NCBI GenBank assembly: GCA_001600635.1
Contig: BCKL01000006.1
Location: forward strand, 496,001-560,000
DNA length: 64,000 nt
Reading direction: 5' to 3'
DNA from: Leucosporidium creatinivorum
Lineage: Eukaryota; Basidiomycota; Microbotryomycetes; Leucosporidiales; Leucosporidiaceae
The position numbers and the translations under genes are program-made. Of this stretch, positions 1 through 11,900 are shown piece by piece (the first letter of the stretch is position 1; each line of letters starts with the position of its first letter). The notes beneath the pieces were generated by a model that saw nothing but the letters and a program-made list of their open reading frames with translations, searched no databases and had not been told where the DNA came from.

Positions 1-71
1 GGCGAGACGGAGGAGGCAGAGACGGCGCGGATAGGCTAGCTGACGCGTCGCGCTTTTTTGATCTACTACAG

Positions 72-537
72 TGATGATACTCCCAGGAGCGCTTGGCGTA
101 CTGTGAGCTGCCCTGCTCTCATCCCTCGCCTTCTCGCCGAGCTGACCATGCTCTCTCGTCTCCGCCCCCTCCCCACAGTACTTCAGTGCAAGGCCTCTCG
201 TCCTCACTTTCACCTCCAGCACTGTAGCTGACTCGCTCTACCCCACGAAACAGGCCAAGATGGCAGAGTTGAAGGAGACGAACCCCGACATGGACGGCAA
301 CGAAAGGAGGGCCGAAGGTGAGTCGTTCGAGCGAGTGACGGGGGATAGCGAGGGGGCTCGGTGGGAGTGAAGTCGGGCGGAGAGCTGACCTTCAGTCCTT
401 TTGACGCTTCACAGCCTGCGAGATCTGGAAGGCGAGCTTCTCTTCTTCACCTCGAGCTGAGACGAGCGCCGAGGCTGGAGCTGACGTCTCGCCTTCGCTC
501 GCAGACTCACCCTGACAACCCCAAGGCGAACATGTGA
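72..537 (+). CDS. Small HMG/YABBY-like protein, 3' part
   Basis: The gene is cut by the window edge, so upstream exons are missing. The exons that can be read are 72-102, a 9-nt microexon at 179-187, 254-317, 415-431 and 505 onward. Together they give a peptide running from DDTPRSAWRT through YFS and AKMAELKE to ACEIWK and THPDNPKANM. It aligns residue for residue with the complete gene at 29089, including intron positions, and both resemble the helical part of HMG/YABBY-type small nuclear proteins. That family name is tentative. Two introns appear to be GC-AG, after the microexon and after 431. The TGA at 535-537 overlaps a good donor (GTGAGG), followed by a CTGAC box and a CAG acceptor. Either a 3'UTR intron follows, or splicing there extends the protein to a TAG at 686-688. 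Confidence 0.6.
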
Positions 538-1459
538 GGGTGAGCTGGCTCTGATCGCCACTCCTACCCCCTCGACGGCACTGACTGACGTGCTCGCACT
601 GCTCTCTCCCTCTCCCTCGCGCAGCCCCTCAAGCTCGCCCGAGTCGACGCTATTACCCCCTCGCTGGTCTCTGGTCTCCTATGTATAGCTCCCCTTCTTC
701 TTTCTCAGTACCCCCTGTTGCCGTGAATGTCGTCACGTATCCAAGTGCAAGCTTGCCCCAGCACCGAACAAGCGCCGAAGCGAGCGCCGAGAGAGCGAGA
801 GAGAGAGTCTGCTGGCAAGAGCGACGAGGCAGCAGCTGCTCCACAGCGACCTAAGAGGCTCCACTACTGCTCCCCTACAGCTCGCTGAAGCTAGTCGAGC
901 CAAATAATTCGACAGCGAAACGGAGCCGCCTCGCCCCTCAAACGGCTCTCTCTCCTTCGCATCTCTTGACATCACTCGTCTCAGCAGCCAGAATTTCTCG
1001 ACACCTCAATGAAGCATCTTCCAGCTCTTCCTACACCCCACGACTTCCACTTTCAGCCCTACAAGATCCTCCGCCGACAAGTGCCTTTCGACGCGCCAGC
1101 GGCTCCCTCCTCCTGCCATCGCTACCGGGCTAAACGGCGCTTCTCAGGATCACCTGTAGTCCTGTTCTGATGTGATCCACCTCCCCACTCCTCAAGGTGG
1201 GCCACCGCGAGGTTGAAATGCTCGCTAGCGTTGGCCCTCCGCACTAAGACCGGAGTCCCTCCTTCACCGAGCGAGCTGCCCGCCGGAATGAGCAGAGGAA
1301 TATGGGCCGCGCATCGATCGCTGTATACCGGCAAGTCTGTTGTACAGCGACCCGGTCGGTAAACTCGGCGCTCCCCACCTCGAGCGACAGACACTAACCC
1401 TTGGCTTTGCCGCTCTGCAGCTTGCTTCCCTTCATCTCACACCTCGGAGCTACACCAAC
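538..1459. other. Intergenic region with probable 3'UTR intron
   Basis: The first 150 bases look like a 3'UTR intron and exon of the preceding gene. The remainder should hold the GH3 promoter and leader. No gene, tRNA or repeat was recognised. Open frames here are short and have no coding character. Confidence 0.5.
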
Positions 1460-4400
1460 ATGCTCAAGACTACGCTCCTGCTCGCTTCGGCGACAGCTTT
1501 GGCTTTAGCCAGCACTACACCCGATGTCGTCGAGCTCAACATCCAAAACGGCCAGTCCGACGCTGCACCATATGCAGACTAGTGAGTCGGCCTCGGAATA
1601 CGCTCTAAAGCTATGTAGCTAACCCCCCCCTGCTCTCCCGTAGCGTCTCACCTCTTGGTGAGCTCTAGCTTTCGTCTCACCGACCTCCGAGCTGACCTTC
1701 CGCTCCCTCAGTCCTCCCCGCTCGCAACCTCTCTGGCGAAGGCGACTGGAAGGATGCAGTGGCTAAAGCGAAAGCCTACGTCGCCGACCTTACCCTCCTC
1801 GAGCTCGTCAACATCACGACAGGGCAAGGTCTCTTCGGTCGTTGCATCGGCCAGACGGGAGAGATCACCAGGAAGGGCTTCAGAGGCTTCTGTCTCGAAG
1901 ACTCGCCCCTTGGAGTTCGTCATGCCGATTTGGTCTCCGTCTTTCCTGCTGGGTGGGTCGTCGCTCAGGCGGCCAGAGCCTTCGCCGAACTCTTGCTGAC
2001 TTTGAGCTCCATCTCCCTCAGCATCAACGCCGCCGCGACCTGGGACAAGGACCTCATCCGCAAGCGAGGAGAAGCCATGGGAGCCGAGTTCCGTGGCAAG
2101 GGAGTCAACGTCGCCCTCTCGCCGATGATGAACCTCGGACGAGCTCCCGCCGCCGGTCGAGGCTGGGAAGGGTTCGGCGGAGATCCTTTCCTCACAGGTG
2201 TCGCCGCGGTCGAGACGATCAAGGGCATTCAGAGTCAGGGAGTCATCGCTACCGCTAAGCACTTGATCGGCAACGAGCAAGAGCACTTCCGTGGCGGTAG
2301 CGGCTCGCAAGCATCTTCGAGCGACATCAACGACCGAACTATGCACGAGGTATACGTGAGCCATCTCACCGCCTTGACTAGCGTTGACATAGCTGACCCC
2401 GACCGTCTCTCCCCCACAGCTTTGGCCTTTCGCCGAATCCGTTCGCGCCGGCGTCGGCGCCATCATGCCTTCCTACAATCGCATCAATCAGACCCACGCC
2501 TGCGAGAACTCCAAGGTACTCAACGGTCTAGTCAAGGAAGAGCTCTCCTTTGAGGGCTTCTACATGAGTGACTGGGGAGCCATGGTCTCGGGTTAGCTTC
2601 TCTCGCCTTTCGGCGGTAGCCCTCGGCGAAGCTGATCTCGACTCTTTTGCAGGCGTCAACTCGGCTCTTGCTGGTATGGATATGAACATGGTACGTTCCC
2701 TCTTCCCTTTCCCTTCGCGCGCTAGGCTCACTCCTACTTTCCCTGTCTTGCCTTTCTCCCCCTCCTCGCCGCTCTTCCTACTCTCCCCTCTTCTCCCGCT
2801 TCACCCTTTGTTCCTCTGTCTCTCGCCCAACTTCTTCGCTCCTGATTATCTCTCGCAGCCCGGGTTCACTGCGTACGGTGTCGTGGACGATCAGTCTGAT
2901 CCTTCCAAATCCAACTCTTCCTACTGGGGCGCCGAGCTCGTCAAGGCCGTCAACAACGGTTCGGTGCCTCGGTCGCGAGTCGAGGATATGGTCACTCGCA
3001 GTGAGCTTCTCTCCAGCCTCCACCACAGTCGCTCGTCCTTCGAGCCGCCGGCGGTCATGCCTCTCGGCGTTGACGAGCTGACGTGTCTCTCTCCCGCAGC
3101 CTTCGCCGCCTACTTCAAGATGGGACAAGACAAGGACTACCCCGCGCCGAACTACAGTCAGCTTACGACCGCGACCTACTACAATGGCCAAGTCGTCAAC
3201 GAGCACGTCAACGTCCAGGCCGACCACTACAAGCTCATTCGGGAGATGGGAGCCGCCTCGATCGTCCTGCTCAAGAACAAGAACAAGACTCTCCCTCTCG
3301 ATCCTGCTTCCGGCAACCGCTGGGGCATCTTTGGCTCGGAGTGAGCTCGCCGGATCCCTTCGTACACTTGACCGCAGCTGACCTTCTACGAGTTTCTCTT
3401 CACTCGCAGCGCTGGACCTCTCCTGAATGGCCCTAACGGTGGCGCGGATCGTACACCACCTCTCGAGGGAGGTACCCTTGCCGTCGGATGGGGCAGTGGT
3501 GAGCAGCTTGCTCTGTTGTCGCCGCCGAGCTTCGGCTGACTCTCTCTCTCCTTGCAGGCACTTCCAACTTCCCCTACCTCGTCGACCCCCTGCAAGCCCT
3601 TCAACGCGAGATATCGGCTGCCAACCCCATCGCCGGCGTAGAGGGAGTTCTCAAGGATTGGGATTCCGAGGCCATTGGCAACGTCGCCTCGGTCGTCGAC
3701 CGCTGCCTCGTCTTCGCCAACAGCGCTTCGGGAGAGGGCTACGTGAGTCGGCAGGGACGCTCGGTCACATCGAACTTCACTGACGTGTCTCCTCGCGCAG
3801 ATCACCGTCGACAAGAACGCTGGCGACCGCAACAACCTCACGCTTTGGCACGGAGGGGAGACTCTCATCAAGAACGTCGCCGCCAACTGCTCGAACACCG
3901 TCGTCGTCCTGCACACCGTCGGTCCTGTTGATATGGAGGCGTTCTACGACCACGAGAACATCACCGCCATCGTCTACGCCGGACTTCCTGGCCAGGAGAC
4001 GGGCAACTCGCTCGTCGATGTCCTCTTCGGCAAGGGTGGGTCGCTCGCGTTCGCTTCGGAGTCAGGTCAGCTTGCTCATCCTCGTTCTCGCTTTCGCAGT
4101 CAACCCCTCTGGTCGGCTTCCTTACACCATCGGCAAGCAGAGGAGCGACTACCCTGCCGACGTTGTTTGTGGGCGCTCTCGCTTGTCTCGTCGGAAGAGC
4201 ACAACTGACGTTGTGTCGCCGCAACAGACACCAATAGCTCCCTCGAGGTTCCTCAGATCCCCTACAGCGAGGAGCTCGAGATCGATTACCGCTGGTGAGC
4301 TACGCCCACTTCTCTCAGGCCTCGCTCGGCGCTCATTGCTACCCTCCTCGACAGGTTCGACGCGAAGAACATCACTCCTCGCTACGAGTTTGGATTCGGA

Positions 4401-4994
4401 CTTAGCTACACGACCTTCTCCTACTCCTCTCTCGGCGTCAAGTCGACTGATCTGAAGCGGAGGAACAACGACGGCTCCTCGGTCCACTCGCTCGGCCTCT
4501 ACGACGACGCCTACACGGTCTCGTTCGACGTCAAGAACAGCGGAGATGTCGACGGCCACGAGGTATCTCAGGTGTACATCGTGAGTCCGCTTTTGAGCCT
4601 TCGTACCTTCGCCGAGCGCCCCATGCTGACCTCACTTCTTCATCTACAGGGCTTCCCCAAGTCGGCCGGAGAGCCTCCAAAGCTGCTGAGGGGTGTGTAG
4701 TATCGATCGATTCCTTCGATGGTTTGGAGCTGACCCTCAGACTTGCAGGCTTCGAGCGCACTTGGCTCAAGAAGGGCGCCTCGTCGACCGTCTCGGCCAA
4801 ACTCAACAAGAAGGGGCTGTCTATTTGGTGAGCTGCACTCTGTACAGTCGTTAGCGCTTAAGAGAGCAGAGCCGACCCGTCTCGCCCACAGGAACGTCGT
4901 CAAGCAGGCCTGGGAGGTGCCCTCGGGCGAGTTCAAGGTCTATGTTGGCGCCTCGTCTCGCGACATTCGCCTGACGGCCAGCTTCACCGTTTAG
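1460..4994 (+). CDS. Secreted GH3 beta-glucosidase
   Basis: The product is predicted to hydrolyse terminal beta-linked glucose outside the cell. The start gives a signal peptide (MLKTTLLLASATALALAS). The spliced protein of roughly 850 residues, from about fifteen short exons, shows the GH3 order. The N-terminal barrel carries GKGVNVALSPMMNLGR, GFGGDPFLTG and KHLIGNEQEHFR. The nucleophile segment GFYMSDWGAMVSG holds the catalytic Asp. The C-terminal sandwich has GLPGQETGNSLVDVLFG and NPSGRLPYTIG. A fibronectin-III-like tail contains YEFGFGLSYTTFSY and VSQVYI. This layout matches fungal GH3 beta-glucosidases of the Bgl1 type. Nothing appears truncated. Substrate preference (cellobiose, other beta-glucosides, saponins) cannot be told from sequence. 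The gene is convergent with ORC4, 289 bp away. Confidence 0.9.
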
Positions 4995-5215
4995 TCTTAG
5001 TTAAGTCAGTAGTCATGTCCATAGATTTCAAGTGCATCCAGCTTCCCACCACAGCTGTCACTTGCGAGCTCAGTGCGCCTCGAAGCGAAGCTCGGCGCTC
5101 GGCGTTTGCTCTCTGCTCTCGCTCGAGGGCCCTTTGTACGATAGACGACTAAGCACGTTCAGCAAGCAAGGGATAAGAGGAAACAAGAAGTCAATCTGCC
5201 AAATTCTACAACATC

Positions 5216-5272
5216 AAGACACAGCGCACCCCCCTCCCCCTCCCCCTTCCCCTGCCCCTCTCCTCCCGTCTC
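5216..5272. repeat. Pyrimidine-rich low-complexity tract
   Basis: A C/T-rich run of mostly CCCCTC-type units lies between the convergent ends of the GH3 and ORC4 genes. It is simple sequence with no gene. It may belong to a 3' processing region, but nothing specific is visible. Confidence 0.6.
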
Positions 5273-5283
5273 GCCGCGCCGCT

Positions 5284-8200
5284 CTAAGCCACCCAATCTT
5301 TGCACCACTTCTTCAACTCCTCGGGCACGTCCTTCTTGGTCTCATTCCTCATCTTGAACGCCTCCTCGATGGTCGAATCCCAGGGGACGAGGCGGAACAT
5401 TTTGAAGGGGTTGGATTGGGAGGGAGGGATGTAGTGAGTGGGTTTGCCGACGTGGGGCAGGAAGAGCTCGAGGGAACGGAGGTGGTCGAAAGCCTGTCCA
5501 ATCATCATACGCAGAGAAAAGTCAGCGAGTGGGAGAGAGGAAGGAGATAGGGGAGAAGAGGAAACGGACCATGCAGAAAGCGGCGCGAGTGAAGGGCTTG
5601 CTCGAGATGTTGATCTTGCCGCGCTGGACGTGCTCGAGGTAGGCCTTGTACAGCATCTCGAGGTTGAGAGTGTTGTCGTGCTGAGGGCGCAGGTGCTTGG
5701 CGGCGACGAGGACGTTGAGCTCGAGGATGGTGAGGTCTGCGCGAGTGGGCGGGAGCGTCAGTCGCCGAGAAGAGAGAGAGAGAGAGGACTGGGGCGTACG
5801 AGACAGAGCGAGGTCGTCTCGGCTGCCTTTGGGCTCGGGGAGGAGCATCGAGACGCTCAAAGTGGGGATACGAATCTCGGTGGGAGCGCGCGAGGTCACC
5901 TCCGAGGTGGAGTGACGGGTCGTGTGGTCGACCGAGTAGAGCATGTGGGACTGTGGACGGGACAAGGTCAGCTCTAGAAGATCGGAGGAGGAGGAGAGGC
6001 GAGGCGAGCGTACGATGGCAGCGCGAAGGTGAGTGGGAGTGTTGCCGTAGATCTGCCAGCAGCGCTTGAAGTAGGCGACGACCTGCGAATCCTTCAGGAA
6101 GGCCTGTGGTGCGAAGCATACTCGTCAGCTCGAGTCCTCGCTATTCCAAAGTCCTCAACCGAACTCACCTCAACCTCAGCCATCCACTCTTCAGCGACAG
6201 CCGCATGCTCCTCCCCTTGCTCCTTCCACAACCCGACGTCACAGCTCATCAACTCCTTAGCCAGCCTGAGGTACTCCTCAAAATCATTCCTGAGCACCAT
6301 CTGATGCACCTGACTCTGACACCTCGACCTAACCCTCTTCTCCAAGATGCTCAAGCAATCAGAGCGGGAGCTCAACCCAATCACGCCCATGCCCTTCTTC
6401 CTTCGGTTGCCCTGGACAATGTCGAGGAGGCAGTAGAGGAAGGATTGACGGGGGTGCTGGGCGAAGAGGTCAAATTCGTCGAGGAGGATGATGATGGGCT
6501 TGCTGGCCGAGGTGTCGGTGGGGCGCTTGGATTTGGTCGGGGAGGAGCCGGTCACGGTGGAGGGCTCGAGGAGACGGAGGAGGGTGGTCATCGTGGCGGC
6601 GTTGGATCCCTGTGGACGAGAAGAGGAGAGTCAGCAAGTGCTAGAAAGCGAAAGGAGGAAGTAGGACTTGCGAAATCCCCTCCCTCTTCCTCGAGACCGC
6701 TGATCTTGAGCTGCCATGCGATACTTCTCAACGCCATGCGGTCGGTCGTGTGCACGAGACCGCTCAAACGAACGGGGATGAATCCTTCGGCGCCGTAGGT
6801 CCGAGTGAGGAGGTCGATCGAGCGCTCAAAGATCTGTAAGGATAGAAGAGTGGGTCAGCGCGAGCCTACGACGAAGGTAGGAATTCGACAACGACTCACC
6901 ATGCTCTTGCCGACGCCCCTGGGTCCCAGCAAGACGAGGCAGTTGCCCACTCCCTCCTCGACGACGCTCTTGAGGGCGTACCGCATCGGCTGCTCCCACT
7001 TTTGGTAGCCACCCTCGAGGTAAGGGAAGTCCATCAACCCCTGTTGCTTGCCCTTGCCCTTGGCCAAGGACGAGGCCGAAGCGGAGGAGGAGGAAGAGAA
7101 GGGAACGGGGAGGGCCGCGCCCGAGAGGACCGAAAGGCAGCGACGAAGGAGGAGGTGGAGGTGCTGAGGGTTGTGCGGGGTGGTGTGGTTGCGGGAGATG
7201 GATGAGGTAGTCGCCTTAGTCGTCGACTTGGCCGCTGAGCGCTCGACTCCTGCAGCAGGATGACCCTCGACCTCCAACTCGCTCTCCTCGCCGCTGTCCT
7301 GCTCCTGATCGCTCTCCACCTCGGCCGAAACCGTCCTCGAAGCCTTGTTGTACGCGTCCTCCTGATGCCATCCCACGAGCACGCTCCTCAGGTTGAGAGG
7401 AACCGCCTCGATATCAGCCTGAGCGATAGGAAGGCGTTGGGTGCGATTCGAGGAGCGACGAGGGGTAGGGAGTGTTGCGGAGGAGAGGCCGCGCTTCTGG
7501 GGAGAGGGGGTCTTGGGCTGGGTAGTTGAGGAAGCCTTGCGTTTGGTGGGAGAGGCGAGAGGGGTGGTGGTGGTGAGGGCGAGCTCGTCGGCCGAGGAGG
7601 TCTCGCCTTCGTCTTCGGAGGTCGCATGATCCTCCGAGTCGACGAGCATGCGGGAGGAAGTGGAAGCGACGGAAGATGCGCGAGATGGGGATTGGGAGCG
7701 ACGAGGTGCGCGAGCGACGGCGGGTTTGGTAGGAGAGGAGGAGGAAGGTGCGGTGCGCTGCTTGCTGGTAGGAGTCTTCTTGGGCGTAGCCAATTGGCGG
7801 ACGACCTTTTTGCCCTTGTTGGCGAGTAGGTGAGAAGTGACGATAGCGGAGGAAGCGTCCGAGTCGTCGTCGTCGGAGGCGGAAGGAGTGGGACGCGTCG
7901 AGGTGCTCAGCTTGTGCTTGGTTGGAGTGCGCTTGAGGGAGGAAAGTGCAGCAGAGCGAGGCGAGTCTGTATCGACCTCAGACACGCTACGCTTGGGTTG
8001 GGTGACCTTGTTGGCTTTAGTGGGTCGGTTGTTGGTGATGGGAGGTGCTGCTGCTGCTGCTGATTTGTGAGCGGTAGGAGGAGTAGGTTTGGGAGGAGGT
8101 GCGCCTTGTAGTGGTACTTGGATGATTTGTGTAGTAGAAGAACGGGAGGAGCGAGGCTGGGAGAGAAGTTTAGAGTCGACTTCCAAGGTGAACTTGGGCT

Positions 8201-8288
8201 TGGACGAGGAAGAGCGGGAGCGTTTGAGGGGTGACGGTGAGGGGGAGTCCTGTCCTACAGAAGCCGAGGTGGTCGAAATGGAGGCCAT
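5284..8288 (-). CDS. ORC4: Origin recognition complex subunit 4
   Basis: This is the ORC4 AAA+ subunit of the complex that marks replication origins. The Walker A motif is GPRGVGKSMV, the Walker B stretch is IIILLDEFDLFA, and the sensor region reads GVIGLSSRSD followed by LEKRVRSRCQSQ. A winged-helix C-terminus ends in EELKKWCKDWVA. The start at 8288 opens the long first exon. About 330 residues precede the conserved core, rich in Ser, Thr, Pro and Lys and probably disordered. They carry many S/T-P-x-K/R motifs (SPLK, TPTK, TPKK, SPSR, SPTK twice, SPQK, TPRR). A GCT repeat near 8047-8062 encodes an alanine run. The extension is much longer than in most ORC4 proteins. The gene has several introns and faces the membrane-protein gene at 8964. 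Confidence 0.9.
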
Positions 8289-8963
8289 CCTGCTGAGTCG
8301 TAAAAGTGAAGAAGAGAAGAGAAGAGAGAAGAGACGAGTGAGACGGAGGAAAGAGAGAGGTGACAGCTTGAAGAGTTGAATGAGGACTTAGACGCGACGA
8401 GAGATCGACCAGCCTCCCTCTTGTCCTCCGTCACATCACTCGTGACTTAAGCTGCCTCGACTACACCGCTCGGGGAATACTCCTACTCGGCTACAACTAC
8501 ATCTCTGCTCCTTCTACAGCTCTTCCGCCTCCACTTTACACGACCTCAATTTACACGAGCCTGAATCAGTCGCGTCCAAGCCGCTCCGACCCTCCGACCG
8601 TCCGTCCTATGTACAGCTCCTTACTGCGCCGAGGGTCATCACCAAACAAACAATGGCGCTCATCACCTGTATCGGACTACAACCAGCGCTCGAAGCAGGT
8701 GAGGTTGAGCAGAACAGGCCACTCTCGCCGAGCTGAGCAGTCGCGTCGACCGAGCAGCTAGCAGGACAGCTCGCTCCAAGTCGAGCACCCCAGATTCTCA
8801 ACCAAATCGCCAGCTCTTCCTCCTTCCATTCGCGCCTCATCTCACCCACTCGCTCAGCAAGTAGACTTCGACGCTTCCAGAGCCTCTGGACAGGCTTCTG
8901 TACCCTCTACCAACCCTCTTCCCGCCTCTTGACACCTCGGTCAAACCTCAAAACACGGTCAAC
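8289..8963. promoter_or_regulatory. Shared divergent upstream region
   Basis: These 675 bp separate the divergent starts of ORC4 and the membrane-protein gene at 8964, so both promoters should lie here. No TATA element or clear operator was recognised. A pyrimidine-rich leader precedes the ATG at 8964. Confidence 0.5.
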
Positions 8964-11900
8964 ATGGCCTCACCACCCGCTCTCAACCACACCACCCTCC
9001 TCCTCACCCTGTCCTCCACCCTACCGCTCACTCTCCTCCTCCTCGGCCTCGCCCTACTGCCCCTCATCCTCGCCCGTAGACCTCGCGCTTCAACGAGCAG
9101 GATCAACTTAGCTCTCGCTTCGACTGGAGCCATAGCGCTGGGAGGGATCGCTGGACTGGCTGCCATCGCGGGAGCAGGAGCGAGTGCGAGAGCTGCTGCA
9201 GGGGCGTTTGGCTTACTAGGAGTACTGCTACGTGAGTTGGGGGGGGCATTGAGTGATAGCAGGAGATGAGAGCGGTTTGTTTGTCGAAGGACCGAGCACT
9301 GACCCTCTCGCATCTCTCGTACCGAGCAGTGGATGGCTACATCCCCACCGTCTCCCTCGCTGGTGTACAAGACCGCCGCTTCTTACTCCAAGCCACCCTC
9401 TTTACCCTTCTGGCATTCTGTAAGCTCACCTCATGACTCTCGCGTGATTCCAGCGCTGACCGCACTCCGCTTTTCCTCTGCTCGGCGCTCGCTCCTCACA
9501 GCGACTCTGCTGCACATCCTCCTCCTTGCGCTCAAGCTCGACCATCACAAGACTACAGCTCTGGTAGCTACTCGCGCGGTCGTGCATGTCGCGTTTGACA
9601 GCGTCAATGCGGTGCTGTTAGCGAGGTGGGGGAGGAAGGGGAACGAAGGCGAGGGGAGGGGGAAGGAGGTGAGCTCTTTCGTTGTGGGATAGAGCAAAGA
9701 GCACACAGCTGATACGGTCCAATGTGTCTCACAGAACTTGAGGAATGCCGCTGAACAGCAAGACGGACCGGCGCCGACGACGACGACCGGCTCGATCGTC
9801 TACCACGGCTCGCAAGAAGATTCGAACGCCAGCCAGCTTGACTACAGACGAGTGAGTTTTCTATCTACAGTCTTAAAGCCCTCGGGACACGACTCTGACG
9901 CTCTACTACCTCACAGCTCGCTCTTCCCCTCCTTCAAGTTCTCTCGATCCTCCTCTTCGTCCTCTCTGCCGCCCTTCCTAGCGCCTACGACTACTCGACG
10001 CTCACTTCGGATCGGCCAGCTCCGACCTGGATGGGCACGACTACCTCGCCGGCGGGCTATGTCGTCCTCGCGCTGCTCGGCGTCATTCGCTGGACCGGAA
10101 TACTCGTCGACCTGGCTGGTGAGCCGTTTCAGCTTTCCAGATCGCGAGTAGACACAGCTGACCATCCTTATCCAATAGTCGCGGATCCCTCTTCATCCAC
10201 CGAAGACTCAAGATGGGACGACGAGCCGTCGCTCCTCAGCGCCGAGATCGCCGAAGCTCGCCAGTACCACCAGCAACAGCAACGCAACTCAATGCTCAGC
10301 ACATCCTACAGTCCCACCGACTCTCGTGCACCCTCTCGCCTCACCATCACCGACACTCACTACCTCCGCGCCGACTCGACCGTCGCGCGAGACAACCACT
10401 CCCTCGCGCCTTCGCCCAACCCCGACACTCACCGCACGAGCCTCAGTACCATGGGCCGTCCGATCAGCCAGGTGTCGAGCTTCTTCGCGTCCACCTCGCC
10501 GGCGAGAGGGAGCGCGGCCTCACCCTTCCAGTCTTACTCGGCGAGTCGAGGGCGCCCTCCTACTCCCGGCGCCGGAGGCTACAAGAAGCATCGCACGCAC
10601 CACTCACTGCCTTCCCTTTCGTTCCCTTCGCTCTCGGCTACCTCCTCGCGCGAGTACTCCGCCCGCCCACCGAGGTTAGCGACCCCTCCTCTCCTCTTTC
10701 ACTCGCACACCTCGCCCTCGCCTCTCGGCTCCGCCTCCACTCCAACTTCTCCCTACTCCCCTCCTACTCCCAACCCCTTCTCCTCAACTTCAAGCCGTAA
10801 ATCCCGTCGCCCCTCCCTCTCAGCTCTTCAACTCGCCTTCGACTCGCCGAACCTCTCCTTCGCCAACTTGCGCGAATTGGTCTCGCCGACGCCGAAGACC
10901 CCCGGGAGCGCGACTGTGAGCAATTCGGAGGGAGGAGGAGGAGAAGGAGGAGGGATGGAGTTGCAGATGGGAGAAGGGGAGGCGGAAGATCCCTTTGCGA
11001 GGGGGCCGAGTAGGGAGGCGATGGTTGAGAGTTGGAGGAGGGCTAGTGTGATGGAGAGAGCGGAGGACGGTGAAGTAGGAGGCGATCAGGAGGAGTTGGT
11101 CACGCCCGCTGGGACGGGAGGGAGGGTGTCGATGGTCGTTGAGGAGGAGCAGGAGCACGAGAGGATCACCGAGGAGGATGAGGAGCAAGGTAGCGGAGGC
11201 GATAGGACGGGGGAGACCGAGTATCACGATGTCGGGCATACGGGATCAGGAATCACCACCGCTCAGTACTCGACGCCTCCTCGCCCTTCTCTCCCCACCC
11301 TCGCTCATCACGGCCGTGACCGCTCGGCGTCGCATACTTCGACTCGCAGCGCCTTCCTCGAGGAGTTCAGTCGTACGCTCGCTACGGATCTGCACCTCCA
11401 AGCGCAGACGATCGATTCCGAAGGCGACTCGGAGGAGGAGAGCAACGCCTCCGATTCGGACGAGCAAGTTTACCTCGACCCCTTCCCCGCGCCTGGCTCG
11501 CCACAAACACTCGCTGCAAAGCTCCATCGTCACTCGGAGGAAGCCAAGCTCGGTCTGCACCCCTCGCCCGCGAGACCGACGCTCAAGGCGCACATCTCGG
11601 CTCCTCCTCGCGTCGCTCCTTCCTCCTCCTCTGCCGCACCCGCCTCCCCCATCTCGCCACCTCGCCCCACCCTCCGCAGACCTTCCATTTCTTCCCTCAC
11701 CCTCCCTGCCGGCTCAGCCTTCTCCATCCGCCACCTCACCTCGCTCCGCAAAGACCGAGCCGCACAGCTCGCCGTCGCTGAGGGAGACGGCGATCGCAAG
11801 TCGGCGTACTCGGAGTTGAGTTTCGCGTGCGTGGGAGATTGTTCGGCGGAGAGTAGTGTTGAGTTTGAGATGAGGAGGAGGGGTGGGATGGGAGTGGGAG

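Noticed and set aside
1100-1400. Possible structured RNA or tRNA (segment with GGTTGAAATGC)
   Set aside because: No cloverleaf with anticodon and acceptor pairing could be formed, and the T-loop consensus GGTTCGA is missing.
1708-2466. 252-codon minus-strand frame within the GH3 gene
   Set aside because: Antisense to clear GH3 exons and crosses their introns. No family features.
5284-6591. Plus-strand frames over the ORC4 gene
   Set aside because: They are shadows of ORC4 exons, which show AAA+ motifs on the minus strand.
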